Assembly: GCA_964411505.1 (NCBI GenBank)
Contig: CAYPLH010000015.1
Span: 1-64,000 of the forward strand
From: CAYPLH01 sp964411505
GTDB taxonomy: Bacteria > Bacillota > Clostridia > CAYPLH01 > DUMO01
Reading direction: 5' to 3'
Length of the DNA stretch: 64,000 nt
This document shows positions 16,385-25,943 of the stretch, piece after piece. Under the pieces are notes generated by a model. The model was given only the letters and a program-made list of their open reading frames with translations, searched no databases and was not told the origin of the DNA. Every line of letters starts with the position of its first letter. Position 1 is the first letter of the stretch. Made by a program: the position numbers and the translations under genes.

Positions 16385-17746
16385 TTAGTAGAGTTTTTTT
16401 ACTACAACCTCATTAGCAAGCATATTCCAAATTCCTGGATCCTCCATGCCAAGGCGCCACAAGGCTACACCACTTATGCCCAGTCTCCATGCCAGATCTA
16501 TTTTAGCTCTGAGACTTCTTGTATCTTCAAACCAAACCTCATGACGGTTTCCCTGTGCATCGGTATATGAGAACATTGGTGTCTGGGTTTCTTCATCAAA
16601 TATAATTTCACTGTTGTAATTCGCAGCTCTGTTCACAGCCATTTCATATGTCACATAGGTATTTCTTCCTGTATCAAGATTAAAATCAAAACCAAATACA
16701 GATACTGCCGCAACAATCTTCCATGCAGGCATTTTGGTCATAGTATAGCGTACAACTCTATCCATCCAGCCTATTGTAACAGGTGGTCCAGGAGGGCTCC
16801 CAGGCCAGCCAAATTCATTATAAAGCATCACTACAAACTGATCTACAGCCTGCCCTATCACAGAATAATCAAAAGGATCTGAAAACGGATTAAATGGCTC
16901 ATCACTTATTCTTGACGGTACTGATGCAGAAAAATAATATCCTCTGCTTCTAAGAACCCTTGAAATCTCCATAAAGAGAGCGGAAAGGTTCTGGCTGTCT
17001 TCAACATGAACATCTTCGATATCTATGTTTACCCCATCAAAATTATATTGCTCAATTAAGCGAACAAGGCTAAATGCAAAAGCAGTTCTGTTCTGTGGAA
17101 CTCGTACCAATTCTCTCACAATATCCTTTGCAAGGGCAACACCACCAGGTCTGTATAGTAAATTATGAACTACAGGCATTATTTTAATGTTATTACGATG
17201 AGCAATTGCAACAAGCGTTCTTACTTCCTGATCAGTAAACTGCCCAAACTTTTCAACAGTTGTCGGATTGGACTGGCTTATTCTCCACATAAAAATCGGC
17301 AGCTGTGAAATTTGAGCGGTATTATTAACAAAAGAATTAAAGGATGAAGGCAGTGTAGGTCCTTCCTCTAATGTATAAAACCCTACATTTACAATAATAG
17401 GTTTTTCTCCTCCATATACTCTCCTATTAACAGTGGTTGCAGAAATCCATCCATCACTCTCATCAAAAAGAACAACTCTATACCATCCCTGTGTATCTCC
17501 TATAACTGGAAGCCGTGCTCCTCTTACCATTACCGCCTTTACAGGATAATTAACACCTGCACCCGTACGAACGTTTGCTCTGTCTACGTTAACTACAACT
17601 TCGGTATATAAAGGAATAATGATACGTTGACCTGCAGTAAGTGAAGTTGAGGTCAGGTTATTTAAAGCCATTATACTTTCAATTGTGGTGTTAAACCTTC
17701 GGGCCAACAAAAACAGCGTGTCCCCCGGCATTACAGTATATATCAT
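16385..17746 (-). CDS. LysM-SH3-GH18 hydrolase of the spore-germination YaaH/SleL type
   Basis: 453 residues. Domains: one LysM peptidoglycan-binding motif (YTVMPGDTLFLLARRFN... to IIIP, ~3-47), an SH3-type segment (VVVNVDRANVRTGAGVNYPV, ~52-115), then a GH18 barrel (~120-450). The GH18 catalytic strand reads FDGVNIDIEDV, which keeps the DxxxDxDxE-type acid residue. Relatives are spore cortex or coat N-acetylglucosaminidases. There is no signal peptide, as usual for spore-coat-targeted enzymes. The start at 17746 is set by GGAG 10 nt upstream; a longer ORF adds an unlikely hydrophobic leader. Confidence 0.83.
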   Translation of the reverse strand: MIYTVMPGDTLFLLARRFNTTIESIMALNNLTSTSLTAGQRIIIPLYTEVVVNVDRANVRTGAGVNYPVKAVMVRGARLPVIGDTQGWYRVVLFDESDGWISATTVNRRVYGGEKPIIVNVGFYTLEEGPTLPSSFNSFVNNTAQISQLPIFMWRISQSNPTTVEKFGQFTDQEVRTLVAIAHRNNIKIMPVVHNLLYRPGGVALAKDIVRELVRVPQNRTAFAFSLVRLIEQYNFDGVNIDIEDVHVEDSQNLSALFMEISRVLRSRGYYFSASVPSRISDEPFNPFSDPFDYSVIGQAVDQFVVMLYNEFGWPGSPPGPPVTIGWMDRVVRYTMTKMPAWKIVAAVSVFGFDFNLDTGRNTYVTYEMAVNRAANYNSEIIFDEETQTPMFSYTDAQGNRHEVWFEDTRSLRAKIDLAWRLGISGVALWRLGMEDPGIWNMLANEVVVKKLY

Positions 17747-18069
17747 AATTATCACACTCCAAATTCGAATTATACAATACAGTATATTCAAAAACGCACT
17801 AAAAGTGATTTACATAAGTTATATAAGCCGTCTTTAATTCTTACAGTAAAAACGTAGTAGTAGTACTGCAACTGCAATTAGAACTTTATCCATTTAAGAT
17901 TAATGCGTTAAAGTGTATTGATTAAATGGCGCATAAATGCTGATATTTTTATGAAACTGCCATTGTACAGTAGCGGCTTGCGAAAAATAAATTATTAATC
18001 AGGAACAAAAATAGCAGATTTTTATATATTGGTATTAGTGCAAAGCGGATTTTAAAAGGAGTGTTTATA

Positions 18070-18360
18070 TTGAATAACAGAGTTCCTGGAATTGCATACA
18101 TAAGAAATTCTATGTATAATCGTCCCGATATAAATGAGATTGGCACGATTATACCTGAACATGAAAAAAACGATATTACAGGAGTTGAAGCTGCAACACC
18201 ATCTATACCGATAACAGAACGTAAAGTTACCGAACAATCACCGCCTTTCAAAACTTTAGATAGAGGTCTACCTTCTTGTAACATCTTACCAAATAATGCA
18301 ATAATGATTATAGTTGCTGCAGTTGTTGTATTATTTTTATTTAAGGATAATTGCTATTAA
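18070..18360 (+). CDS. Small tail-anchored membrane protein
   Basis: 96 residues from a TTG 8 nt after AAAAGGAG (a GTG at 18061 would overlap that site). The body is soluble and Pro/Thr-rich (TPSIPITERKVTEQSPP), and the C-terminus is a hydrophobic helix (MIIVAAVVVLFLF) with a short polar end. A terminator follows directly, supporting a real gene. No family recognised. A 19-codon ORF on the opposite strand at about 17840-17896 encodes a similar hydrophobic tail and may be a degraded inverted copy. Confidence 0.6.
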   Translation: MNNRVPGIAYIRNSMYNRPDINEIGTIIPEHEKNDITGVEAATPSIPITERKVTEQSPPFKTLDRGLPSCNILPNNAIMIIVAAVVVLFLFKDNCY

Positions 18361-18361
18361 T

Positions 18362-18388
18362 AAAAAGGTGGCTACGCCACCTTTTTTT
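18362..18388 (+). terminator. Rho-independent terminator
   Basis: AAAAAGGTGGC-TAC-GCCACCTTTTTTT directly after the stop codon at 18360. Confidence 0.88.
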
Positions 18389-18430
18389 GTTAGGAAACCT
18401 TATGCCACTCTTCGACGGACACTCCGCCTA
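18371..18430. repeat. Post-terminator dispersed repeat, copy 1
   Basis: GC-rich stretch containing AACCTTATG and CTTCGACGGA that matches 32880-32940 at roughly four of five positions. In both places it begins in the descending arm of a terminator hairpin. Confidence 0.6.
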
Positions 18431-18454
18431 GAGCACCATTTAATTTACAACCAA

Positions 18455-19495
18455 TTACAAAAAGACTTCCTTGCCTTGCTTAGCTGAGTCATAAATACCA
18501 TTAAGGATTTTCTGGATTTGTAAACCATCCCATGCTGTTGCTATAGGCTGTCTGCCGTCCTTTATACAATCAAGGAATTCCCTTATTTCATTTGAAAAGT
18601 TGTCTTCCTTTTCATATACTGGAGTCGAATCAACCAGATAATTTGCCTGTTCACCATAAATGGTGAAGGGTTTAAAATCTGCTCCAGCCTTTGTTCCATG
18701 AATACTACTGTATATTCCGGTCTGTTTTCCGTTTAGTGCCCAACTAGCTTCAAAATTCATTGAGGCACCATTCTCAAAACGTATTAGACCATTTGCAGAA
18801 TCTTCTGTTCCAAATACAGTATCATTATCAAAAGCTCTCCATCGGTTTACTCCCTTTGTTTTATAATCACCAATTTCACTATATACGCATGCGCTTACAG
18901 ACACAGGCTTAGGCTTACCCATATAGTACCAAGTCATATCAATTACATGAACACCAATATCAATTACTGGTCCGCCTCCCGATTTATTAGGATTTGTGAA
19001 CCATCCGATGGGGGTACCTCTTCTTCTTATGTATCCACACTTTGCATAATATATATCTCCAAAAATACCAGCGTCACTGTATGCTTTAATGATCTTACTT
19101 TCAGCAGAGAATCTTTGAGGTAGACCAAGCATAAAAATTACATTGTTTTCCTCTACTACCTTCATCATTTTTTCTGCCAGTTCTGGGCTTGTGCTCATTG
19201 GTTTTTCACAAAGTATGTGTTTGCCTGCTTTTGCAGCTGCTATAGTAATTGGTGCATGCGTATCGTTCCATGTGCAAATATCAACTGCATCAATGTCTTT
19301 CATATTCACAAGATCATTGTAATCAGTAAAAACATATTTTGCATTTACTTTATCAGCTACTTCCTTTGCCCGCTGCTCATTTCTATCACAAATTGCAACT
19401 ACCTGAGCATCTTTATGCTTTGCAAAAGCTGGTAGATGTGAAGTTTGAGCTATATTGCCTGTTCCGACAATTCCTATTCTTACTTTATCGCTCAT
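18455..19495 (-). CDS. Gfo/Idh/MocA family oxidoreductase
   Basis: 346 residues. The N-terminal Rossmann motif is GIVGTGNIAQ (8-17), the family EKP is at 97-99 (LCEKPMS), and the C-terminal domain contains PVIDIGVHVIDMTWYY with the probable catalytic Asp/His pair. The start ATG at 19495 is 6 nt after GGAGGAG; the ORF extended to 19510 would start inside it. It is a sugar-dehydrogenase-like enzyme, unrelated in neighbours to the one at 5382, and it stands alone. Confidence 0.86.
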   Translation of the reverse strand: MSDKVRIGIVGTGNIAQTSHLPAFAKHKDAQVVAICDRNEQRAKEVADKVNAKYVFTDYNDLVNMKDIDAVDICTWNDTHAPITIAAAKAGKHILCEKPMSTSPELAEKMMKVVEENNVIFMLGLPQRFSAESKIIKAYSDAGIFGDIYYAKCGYIRRRGTPIGWFTNPNKSGGGPVIDIGVHVIDMTWYYMGKPKPVSVSACVYSEIGDYKTKGVNRWRAFDNDTVFGTEDSANGLIRFENGASMNFEASWALNGKQTGIYSSIHGTKAGADFKPFTIYGEQANYLVDSTPVYEKEDNFSNEIREFLDCIKDGRQPIATAWDGLQIQKILNGIYDSAKQGKEVFL

Positions 19496-19611
19496 AGTAA
19501 TCTCCTCCATTTAATCAAAAGTATAATTTTAGTTTAACATAAATAGCTAATATTATAAATGTTTAATATGACATAAAGCATTAATAAGTTAGTACCTAGT
19601 CAGAATAATGA

Positions 19612-20874
19612 CTAATCAACCCTGCTAAAACCCTTAAAACGTGATACTAGATTGCGTATTATACCAAGATTTTCAAAATAACTGATGTTATAGGTTACTT
19701 CTGTTTCTCTTGGAACGCTGACAATGCCCAAGTCATTTATTCCGACAGGAAAAAACTTGTACTCATAAGTCTTTGCCATGCCATCCCATCCTTTTACATT
19801 AATCCATATGTAATTAGGGTAGTCTTTCAAAGCCTCCTTTATGCCCTCATTGGTCTGAATGTCGTTTCCATTGATATTAAGGATTATATCGCCGCGTTGT
19901 ATACCAATTCTAGCCGCATTTGAATTCGGCAAAACTTCAAGTACCCTAAGACCTCTGTTAACCGGCTCATATAATGGTCTGCCACGTCTTTCCACACGCT
20001 TCCCGTATAGTATAATTGCTTCATGTACCAAAACCGCATAAATAACCCCAATAATCTTAAATGCAAAGGTTCTCTCTGATATTAAAGCTATAACCAACAT
20101 AGTTATGCTAAAAGCAAGAATTAAAAATGCATTGGTATGGCTTACCTTTTTAGGATGCCTTGTAATTGCAACTTCTGAATAGCTAATTATGGCTAAAAGA
20201 CTTGCCAGTCCAACCGCCGGCAACGCCTGCTTCAATATGCCTGCGCTAAAAAGAGGCCACCATGCGGCTGTTATTGCCTGGGGAAACCCAAGTCCCTGTC
20301 CCTCATCAAGAAATGTCAGCAAGATCAGAGGCACCGGCCAAAAATGCTGTGTCATAAAGGCTCCGGTAATGCCTCCATTATGTTTTATTATAATTGGAAT
20401 ATTTTCTTTTCCTGCATTGATTAAGATCAAGATGCCTTCCACCAGATGCAAAATAGCTATTAGCATTAAAATAGATGTTATATTTACATCAGGCTTTTTA
20501 AATATCATGCTGACAGTGGCTAAAATGCCGCCTGCATAAGAAAAGCAAACATACCTTAAGTTAATGAAAAGCAGTGCACCCATAATAATAAAAAGATAGT
20601 AAAAAGTTTCATAGTTTATTGTAATACCCGTAAATACAACAATAAGACTGACTATAAATCCAGCTATAAGCCCTGAAAAAATTACTTCTTCAATCATTTG
20701 CCGAAGAGTCTTTGATGGATAGCTTGATGTTTCACGGTAAAACTCAATGTATTTTTCATATTGTTTTTTTATAAACACTACAACTACTATATAAATGATT
20801 AAGAAAACATAATTGAATAAAATTGAGTTTAGCATTGCACCTGCAACTTCCGACAAAATCCTCGCTATTGGCAA
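19612..20874 (-). CDS. Polytopic membrane protein with C-terminal PDZ domain
   Basis: 420 residues. The first ~280 carry eight or so hydrophobic helices; residues ~300-385 form a PDZ domain (GLRVLEVLPNSNAARIGIQRGDIILNINGNDIQ). This order is like Bacillus MinJ, which links the Min system to the division site, but similarity beyond the architecture cannot be judged here. There is no protease motif. TTG start with GGGGAG 10 nt before. It is a single gene. Confidence 0.75.
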   Translation of the reverse strand: MPIARILSEVAGAMLNSILFNYVFLIIYIVVVVFIKKQYEKYIEFYRETSSYPSKTLRQMIEEVIFSGLIAGFIVSLIVVFTGITINYETFYYLFIIMGALLFINLRYVCFSYAGGILATVSMIFKKPDVNITSILMLIAILHLVEGILILINAGKENIPIIIKHNGGITGAFMTQHFWPVPLILLTFLDEGQGLGFPQAITAAWWPLFSAGILKQALPAVGLASLLAIISYSEVAITRHPKKVSHTNAFLILAFSITMLVIALISERTFAFKIIGVIYAVLVHEAIILYGKRVERRGRPLYEPVNRGLRVLEVLPNSNAARIGIQRGDIILNINGNDIQTNEGIKEALKDYPNYIWINVKGWDGMAKTYEYKFFPVGINDLGIVSVPRETEVTYNISYFENLGIIRNLVSRFKGFSRVD

Positions 20875-20975
20875 ACAAGTTCAACTCCCCGCTCATAATA
20901 AGTAAAACTATACTACAATAGTGAGAATTATTCAATTAGAAAGTTGAGCGGTTTGTGAGGTGTTATGCTATTGAC

Positions 20976-21378
20976 TTAAATAATATTGTTCTTCTCTAAA
21001 TAATTTTCCACAATACCTAAGAACCTCTTTGCATTTTCTAATTGTTCCTGAGCATCATCTTTTGCTGCAACGTAAAAATCATCATAATCACTTTTTTCTC
21101 GTATTCGGTATGCTGAAGTAATCATATTATAAGTTTCTTTTTTCGAACTTACCTGAATGAATATAATATTGATTAAAATAAGCAATTACCCCAGAATGCT
21201 TTTTAGAGTCAAACTCATCAAGTGCATTTACTGACCTTATAGAATGAAATATTGCGTAATAAGACCTGTTAATTGATGCCTTGATAAAGCCATTATCAAG
21301 ATTTACAGTCGCTGCTTCTAAATCTTCTTTGGCTTTTTCAAACCTATATTGTGAAAGAGTTTTTATTTTACTATCCAT
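20976..21378 (-). pseudogene. HEPN-domain toxin, frameshifted at an A6 run
   Basis: The first frame reads MDSKIKTLSQYRF...INRSYYAIFHSIRSV, with the HEPN catalytic-type Rx4-6H pattern near the Arg and a Tyr-rich helix. It breaks at HSGKFEKRN. The second frame continues ETYNMITSAYRIREKSDYDDF to ENYLEKNNII. Deleting one base from the T6 run at 21138-21143 (plus strand) restores a ~133-residue HEPN protein. Its start overlaps the stop of the MNT gene by 8 nt, the usual HEPN/MNT coupling. Either an inactivated toxin or a read error. Confidence 0.75.
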
Positions 21379-21721
21379 AAAGCACAACTCCCTCGTTAAC
21401 TACATTTTTGTAAAAAGGAACAACATTAGCCCAATCATTAAATTTTCTATAGCTCATATCTATTACAGATATAACCTTCATGTATTTATATCCTATGTCA
21501 CTGACAACATCATTCAGTCTTTTATCATAACTCTTAAGGTTTTCATCATTCATATCAATAAGAAGCATTATGTCTATATCCGACTCTTCATCCTGTTCAT
21601 CTTTGGCATATGAACCATATAAAAGTATTTCTTTTAGTTTACTACCATATATTTCTTTCATTTTAGCGATAACTTCACTTAATATAATTTTTGTTATATC
21701 AGTTTCATTATTTCCAGCCAC
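21371..21721 (-). CDS. MNT-type nucleotidyltransferase antitoxin
   Basis: About 116 residues from a GTG 8 nt after AAGGAG. The minimal nucleotidyltransferase signature GSYAKDEQDEESDIDIMLL (GSx10DxD) is complete, with a third acidic residue later. In HEPN/MNT modules the MNT enzyme adds AMP to the HEPN toxin and silences it. The downstream HEPN gene overlaps it but is frameshifted, so the antitoxin may persist without an active toxin. Confidence 0.85.
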   Translation of the reverse strand: MAGNNETDITKIILSEVIAKMKEIYGSKLKEILLYGSYAKDEQDEESDIDIMLLIDMNDENLKSYDKRLNDVVSDIGYKYMKVISVIDMSYRKFNDWANVVPFYKNVVNEGVVLYG

Positions 21722-21730
21722 TAAAATCAC

Positions 21731-22487
21731 TCCTTGTTTGTTATGAATCAGAATGCAATCTTAACGCTTTTTAATACTAATCGTAGTTTCTTCAAGTGTA
21801 CCCTTATTTAAGAACACTCCTGTTCCCACTTGTTTGCTGGGTTTGAATTCATTTTTTATTATCTTTATTATAACACATACCTACTTTCAAAGAAACTTTA
21901 CACCTAAATTATATCATGAATTCCAAAGAAATTGAATGATATAAAAGATTTTTATAGGCCTTGTGGAAAAAGCTATAAGGTTAAGCGATAGGTAGTCGGG
22001 GAGTTGGAAGGCTATAAGTTAGGTAGTTGGTTGGGTAGGTAGGTAGGTAGGTAGGTAGGTAGGTAGGTAGGTAGGTAGGTAGGTAGGTGGAAGGTTGGTT
22101 AGTTTGGAAAGTTCGGATAGGCTGCTGTTGTTTGGCAGCCTTATTAAAACTTGCACATAATATGTGATATTTTCCTCTTTCACTTTTCCTTCAGACCCTT
22201 CTGCATAAATATATTTCATTATACAGAAGAGATTGTACTTTTGACAGATTTTTGCCCTTGCTAAGAAGAATTATGTTACCTGCAGTACTGGGCAGTTACT
22301 GCAGTGATGATATCAATTAGAATTTCCAATAGATTTGCTACGATTTGACATTTTTTGGGTTAAAACCTGTCAAATCTTATTTGTCGTTTTCTGTTAACTC
22401 TATTTTATCATCTACAAATGGTTCAATTATACTAAAGTTGAACGTGGTTTTAGTTCTCTAATCAGATTTCTACCATGTATCTTATAA
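21731..22487. other. Intergenic stretch with tetranucleotide array
   Basis: No convincing gene. A minus-strand ORF at 22019-22219 reads the GGTA array as PTYL repeats but has no good ribosome binding site. The remainder is AT-rich with no recognised feature. Confidence 0.5.
22034..22088. repeat. Tetranucleotide array (GGTA), nearly 14 units
   Basis: 55 nt of uninterrupted GGTA, with GGTAG/TTGG-rich sequence around it. Such arrays expand and contract by slippage. On the minus strand it encodes PTYL repeats, in the 22019-22219 ORF, so copy number would change that reading frame. Confidence 0.9.
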
Positions 22488-22523
22488 CTACCTAGAAGTG
22501 AACTATCTTGCATACAAAATTAT
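22488..22523. repeat. Short repeat bordering the metabolite-like island, left
   Basis: CCTAGAAGTGAACTATCTTG and the following CATAC match 27488-27521 with about three changes in the first 25 nt. Both copies have the same orientation. Confidence 0.5.
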
Positions 22524-22689
22524 CGTTACTTTGATATAATTTCCAAGGTAGCATTAGTCCGTCTTATATCATCTAGAAATGTCAATTCAAGTACGTCTGT
22601 TATGCTTAATAATCTGCCTTATAATGCTTTTACTTCCTTTTAGTGGGGATGAAGTAATAATTGTCTTATTTCCAATTATAAACTCTCTT

Positions 22690-23880
22690 TCACAATAAAT
22701 CCGGAATTTCAAGTATTCCGCAATCCCAACATGAGGTCTGCCAACAAATTTTGTGTTTTGCCCCAATAACATGTGTAATTTCATGTTCGTAGATATATTC
22801 CTGCAATAGTAAATTAAATCCGAGCTTTATTGGTGCTTTTGCAATATCAATTGATAACTCTGAAAATGGAATTTTCACCTCTATTATTCCACCTTGATGG
22901 ATTCTATGAATATTCCCATCTGCGATTTGCTTCTGGTTAAAACAAACAACTAACTTACTATTTTTATGCTCTATCATAAATCTTCTCCAGACGCTACTAC
23001 TTTCAGTATCTTTTTCAAGGAAAGAAATTGTTATAAAAAACTTATCTAATAAACCCAGTACTTCAGAATCCAGATAAATATGAAAATGCAAGTTGTTACC
23101 TTTATATGAAGGAAAAAACATTATGCTATATTTATACTTGTCATCATTAAAACTATAGTACTTATCAAGATTTGCTACATCCAGCTCTGAAATTCCTCTT
23201 AACTTTATAGGATTACAATAATGTGTATTATCATTGCTATAACACCTTTTTTTTAGTAATCTATTTATTTCAGTTTTTCTTAAATCATTGTTAAAAAGTC
23301 TATCAAAAAAACTGCTTTCCCATTCAAAGATATAATTTGTCTCACATCGTTCTATTTTGTAAGTAGCTTGCTTGTGGCTGAATAGCTCAATTACATCTTT
23401 GGGAATAACATCATTGTATAATAAATTTAAGTAGTTAATAATATCTCGGACTTGATGCAACATTTCATACTTATTAGCGAGGGATTGCAGTTTTACCCAG
23501 TTTATTTCTTTGCTGTATTCTTTTACAAACACAAAAATATCTACATAATCCTTAATTCTCATTATCCCGGTATACCTGGATACGCCTGAATATGCATTCT
23601 CAAATAAGATTAAGAGCGTGTGATGAAAGTCCATAGTTTTTATTGACATACCTGATATGTCAACTTCTTGAGTTTCATTCATTAAGCATTCTATATGTTC
23701 TGCCTTTTTTATTGTACTATGAATATATCTTCCTAATTCAGTGCTTATCACAAGGTCATCACTAAACTTTTTTACATATTCAATATCTGCATCAGATTTG
23801 TTCAGCTCTAATCCACCTGGTTGAAGTACCTTTCTAGCTATATTAATAAGTACTTCTTGCTCATTTGATATTTTATTCAT
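22690..23880 (-). CDS. Nucleotidyltransferase family 5-like protein
   Basis: 396 residues. The N-terminal part lacks a clear GSxxxD active site. Residues ~80-165 (MDFHHTLLILFENAYSGVSRY... to DIINYLNLLYN) follow the C-terminal pattern of the uncharacterised NTP_transf_5 family (PF14907), often found in peptide natural product clusters. The long C-terminal extension (~180-396) is beta-rich and has a closing WQTSCWDCGILEIP cysteine motif. Next to it are an ABC ATPase fragment and an MccF-like gene. Function unknown; a maturation role for a secreted peptide would be a guess. Confidence 0.6.
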   Translation of the reverse strand: MNKISNEQEVLINIARKVLQPGGLELNKSDADIEYVKKFSDDLVISTELGRYIHSTIKKAEHIECLMNETQEVDISGMSIKTMDFHHTLLILFENAYSGVSRYTGIMRIKDYVDIFVFVKEYSKEINWVKLQSLANKYEMLHQVRDIINYLNLLYNDVIPKDVIELFSHKQATYKIERCETNYIFEWESSFFDRLFNNDLRKTEINRLLKKRCYSNDNTHYCNPIKLRGISELDVANLDKYYSFNDDKYKYSIMFFPSYKGNNLHFHIYLDSEVLGLLDKFFITISFLEKDTESSSVWRRFMIEHKNSKLVVCFNQKQIADGNIHRIHQGGIIEVKIPFSELSIDIAKAPIKLGFNLLLQEYIYEHEITHVIGAKHKICWQTSCWDCGILEIPDLL

Positions 23881-23884
23881 GTTC

Positions 23885-24340
23885 TTATTCTCCTCGTGAA
23901 TATACTACTGACTCACTCATACTATTATTTTCGTATATTCTTTTCACTATCTCCTCTATATTGGGTTCTTTGAGTGTAAGGTCGGTAATGTCGTAGCTTC
24001 TTGTAATCAAGGTTATTGCTTCTGCTACACTAATTTCTTTTTTATCAAATAGTATCCGCTTTTTCGGTCCTTCTTCCTTGATAATCTTGAACCTATTCTC
24101 CACAATATTAGTATTTTCATTTGCCAATTCAATAGTAAGCATATATCCACCGCTATATTTTTCTTTGAAGCTTGCTAATGAGCCGTCATATATGATTCGA
24201 CCGCGATCAATCATTATAAGCCGGTCACAGATTTGCTCAATATCGTCCATATCATGGGTAGTTAAAATAACGGTAGTCTTTTTTTCCTTGTTAACCTCCC
24301 GTATAAATTGCCTGATACGGCTTTTGGCAACTACAGTCAA
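23885..24340 (-). pseudogene. ABC transporter ATPase, C-terminal half only
   Basis: The frame begins right after where Walker B and the D-loop would be (VVAKSRIRQFIREVNKEK), continues through the H-loop TTHDMDDIEQICDRLIMIDRG, and ends in the ABC-2 exporter-type C-terminal domain. The Walker A, Q-loop and signature motifs are missing. The 5' part has been replaced by the peptidase gene ending at 24291, with which it overlaps out of frame. No start codon with a ribosome binding site is evident, so it is probably not expressed as a functional ATPase. Confidence 0.8.
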
Positions 24341-25358
24341 GAATACGAAATGTAGTAGTATCGCAATTGATTTCCCCTAACGCCCCATATGGAATACACA
24401 TCATTGGCTCGTTATGACCAAATGAAGCATTATATAATATCGGGACGTGAAGTAGATCTGCCTTCTTCATCACTCTTTTTATAACTTCTTTATATTCATT
24501 ATAATAAACCTCTGAATTTGGTTTTCCCCAAATTATACCTTTGATTTTTTCAAAAATACCTCTTTTTAAATAATCAATCAACCATTCTTCAACAAGTAAT
24601 GGAGATGGACAATCATCTGATGTTTCGAAAAATAATATCGTATCTTTAATTAGATCATTTTCAGGCCATAAAGTCGTTCTTTTTAGTATTTCTAAAACTT
24701 CTAGACATCCTCCAACGAGAGTACCCTCTACTGTCCCATTACCATTAATTATTTCATAACCATTATTTTTTTTCATTTTTTTTTGTAACAACCTATTTTT
24801 CTCCAACCATTCAATGTATTCTGAAGTCCAATAATTTGATATAAATATATAACCAGGTATTTCACTCGTAAAAAGAGATTGTTTAATTGAACTTAATGTA
24901 TATTCATATACATCATAATTTTCTGCAAACTCTGCTAAAATCGAAGGACCATAAAAACTCCTAAAGCCGCATTTTAGACATATGAAATGTGTTATTGTAG
25001 AATCAGAATACCCCAAAAATATTTTTGGATTATTTCTTATTACATTGAAATCCAAGTATGGAATAATATCAATATTACCAGAACCACCAATACAACTAAA
25101 TATTGCTTTAATGTCTTTATTTAAAAATGCTTCCATTAAATCTTCCGCTTTTTTTTCAGGGTGCATTGAAAGAAATTTTGATCCCTTCAAAGTATTTTGT
25201 GTTTCAATTATTCTTAAACCTAACTTTTTCTGTATTCTCTCTTTTCCAAGTTCATATCTCCATCTATATTTTTTATCACCAGCACCTCCCCACGATAAAC
25301 TTACAGAAGCTACTAAATCATTCGGTTTTAACATATTTGGTTTTTTTAAGTTAAGCAT
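24291..25358 (-). CDS. MccF-like S66 peptidase / self-immunity family, 3' end altered
   Basis: 355 residues of the S66 (LD-carboxypeptidase/MccF) family. MccF cleaves processed microcin C and related aminoacyl-nucleotides to give immunity. Visible: nucleophile loop GYSDST (Ser108), the acidic ENLRQ-equivalent region FFETSDD, and the histidine loop FGHNEPM. The normal ending after EINCDTTTFRILD is replaced by CSCQKPYQAIYTGG, which is the ABC ATPase sequence read out of frame, so the last ~15 residues are foreign. Activity is likely preserved as the catalytic residues lie upstream. Confidence 0.82.
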   Translation of the reverse strand: MLNLKKPNMLKPNDLVASVSLSWGGAGDKKYRWRYELGKERIQKKLGLRIIETQNTLKGSKFLSMHPEKKAEDLMEAFLNKDIKAIFSCIGGSGNIDIIPYLDFNVIRNNPKIFLGYSDSTITHFICLKCGFRSFYGPSILAEFAENYDVYEYTLSSIKQSLFTSEIPGYIFISNYWTSEYIEWLEKNRLLQKKMKKNNGYEIINGNGTVEGTLVGGCLEVLEILKRTTLWPENDLIKDTILFFETSDDCPSPLLVEEWLIDYLKRGIFEKIKGIIWGKPNSEVYYNEYKEVIKRVMKKADLLHVPILYNASFGHNEPMMCIPYGALGEINCDTTTFRILDCSCQKPYQAIYTGG

Positions 25359-25463
25359 TATTTGTCAATTTCCAATCTTTCCTAAAATAATATATTAATT
25401 ATTGTAAAACAAAATACAATTATTTAAAATTTACAAAGTTTATTAAAATTATTAAAGCATTGT

Positions 25464-25943
25464 TTAATATTCCTCTTTTTTATTTTCAACAATCAACATT
25501 TTCAGAGCTGCAGCATCAATTGATGAAAAGTGACCGCCCTGTAATAATTTTGACAAGTCTTTTAAACTGACCCATTTAATATGCTTTGTAGAGTCCCCTT
25601 CTCTTAAAGGTATGCCCTCAACTTCGCATTTAAAATATATTCCCATAGAATCAACAGGACCTCGAATTGTTTGATAAACAGCATATGGCTTAATACATTC
25701 AACATGGAAATCGTTATAACATGTATCTATATACGTATCTTCTCCATTAATACGTATAACATTTAAACCTGTTTCTTCTTTTACTTCTCTTCGTAGTGCA
25801 CTAATAATTGACTCATATTTTTCAATTCTTCCACCAGGAAATTCAAAACATTCTTCTCCCGGTTTTGTCCTGTATTGAATAAGGTATCTTTTTTCCCCAG
25901 AGATAATTTTCTCTATTATAGCTCTAGCATTAATATATATCAA
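25464..25943 (-). CDS. Nudix hydrolase
   Basis: 159 residues. The Nudix box is complete: GGRIEKYESIISALRREV then KEETGL, i.e. Gx5Ex7REUxEExGU. A TTG at 25943, 7 nt after AAGGAGGGG, is the best start; the longer ORF to 26009 would overlap that site. Substrate is likely a nucleoside diphosphate derivative, not predictable further. It lies in the accessory patch between the MccF-like and LoaP genes. Confidence 0.83.
   Translation of the reverse strand: MIYINARAIIEKIISGEKRYLIQYRTKPGEECFEFPGGRIEKYESIISALRREVKEETGLNVIRINGEDTYIDTCYNDFHVECIKPYAVYQTIRGPVDSMGIYFKCEVEGIPLREGDSTKHIKWVSLKDLSKLLQGGHFSSIDAAALKMLIVENKKEEY

Noticed and set aside
17840..17896. A 19-codon ORF with a hydrophobic tail on the minus strand
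   Set aside because: No ribosome binding site; noted only as a possible relic similar to the tail of the 18070 gene.
22034..22088. Repeat array considered as a CRISPR
   Set aside because: The unit is 4 nt with no spacers; no cas genes are in the window.
22019..22219. ORF with PTYL repeats as a real secreted protein
   Set aside because: Weak start context and coding capacity arising only from the GGTA array; kept as a repeat, not a gene.
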